Shown piece after piece: positions 63,923 through 64,000 of a stretch of 64,000 nt of DNA. A program made the position numbers and the translations under genes. This stretch comes from Planktothrix serta PCC 8927 (GTDB taxonomy: Bacteria > Cyanobacteriota > Cyanobacteriia > Cyanobacteriales > Microcoleaceae), in NCBI RefSeq assembly GCF_900010725.2, contig NZ_LR734871.1, positions 56,168-120,167 on the forward strand, given 5' to 3'. How positions within the stretch are numbered: position 1 is the first letter of the stretch; the number at the start of each line of letters is the position of its first letter. The notes below the pieces were generated by a model. It worked only from the letters and a program-made list of their open reading frames with translations. It made no database searches and was not told where the DNA came from.

Positions 63923-64000
63923 TTGACTGAAGCCAATCACTCGATACCCCCAGCGTCAACAATCTCTCGCAAAGAGTTACGCGAGTTAGTGCGGACGCAA
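63923..64000 (+). CDS. Start of an unidentified protein, 3' truncated by window end
   Basis: An open frame TEANHSIPPASTISRKELRE.. runs to the window edge. An ATG at 63917 overlaps the AGGAGG site too closely (one base spacing), while the TTG at 63923 is seven bases from AGGAGG, so I choose the TTG. Too little sequence is visible to name the product. Confidence 0.55.
   Translation, partial: MTEANHSIPPASTISRKELRELVRTQ

Overview
The window reads as a chromosome segment of a filamentous, low-GC cyanobacterium of the Planktothrix/Oscillatoria type. Supporting this are chlB (light-independent protochlorophyllide reductase), cyanobacteria-only families (DUF2499, DUF3593, a PRC-barrel protein with a charged tail, a STAND-type kinase/histidine-kinase giant), an NtcA-type box in front of an ammonium transporter gene, many GCGATCGC (HIP1) octamers, and heptanucleotide tandem repeats (STRR) typical of filamentous cyanobacteria. 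The genus is an inference from overall resemblance. No rRNA, tRNA or CRISPR array was found.

Layout. 1-5.3 kb: the C-terminal part of a protease/WD40 protein, then a leftward urease block in which ureB and ureC are separated by two foreign-looking genes, an AAA/ABC-type ATPase and a DUF4276 (TOPRIM-like) protein, joined by ATGA overlaps to each other and to ureC. 5.4-12.1 kb: an accessory stretch interrupted only by chlB. It holds a DUF433 antitoxin-like gene with a nonsense-truncated tail, a small hydrophobic protein, a superinfection-immunity family protein, a toxin-like gene with a downstream immunity/antitoxin fusion, three tandem DUF29 genes, many copies of a GTAGGGTGCG palindromic repeat, and a 310-bp MITE with a perfect 10-bp target duplication. 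12.1-22.2 kb: mostly housekeeping (trmB, csaB, a PhnD-like binding protein, Ser/Thr kinase-WD40, thioredoxin-TPR, ribD). 22.3-29 kb: a signalling run of histidine kinase, receiver, hybrid kinase and diguanylate cyclase, followed by a convergent nicotinamidase-like gene. 30.2-38.2 kb: a probable uncharacterised small-molecule cluster (unknown 574-aa protein, ATP-grasp ligase, sulfotransferase, TauE/SafE exporter, DUF3050 heme-oxygenase-like protein, ABC exporter), partly more GC-rich than its surroundings. 38.3-64 kb: secA, a candidate small RNA, Mn-catalase, a 1796-aa kinase/ATPase/histidine-kinase, USP and SulP genes, a PRC-barrel gene, amt, a serine hydrolase divergent from an NlpC/P60 endopeptidase, nanE, a hybrid histidine kinase altered by two repeat elements, a CBS/chemoreceptor-like protein and sbcD.

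Themes. (1) Two candidate novel systems stand out: the ATPase-DUF4276 pair buried in the urease operon, which looks like a two-gene defence module, and the 30-38 kb sulfotransferase/ATP-grasp/DUF3050 cluster. (2) Small non-autonomous repeats are unusually active at gene ends. They supply stop codons, C-terminal residues and an in-frame linker peptide in several proteins. (3) Nitrogen functions recur (urease, Amt with an NtcA box), but ureA and the urease accessory genes are not in the window. All family assignments come from reading motifs by eye; no database search was possible.
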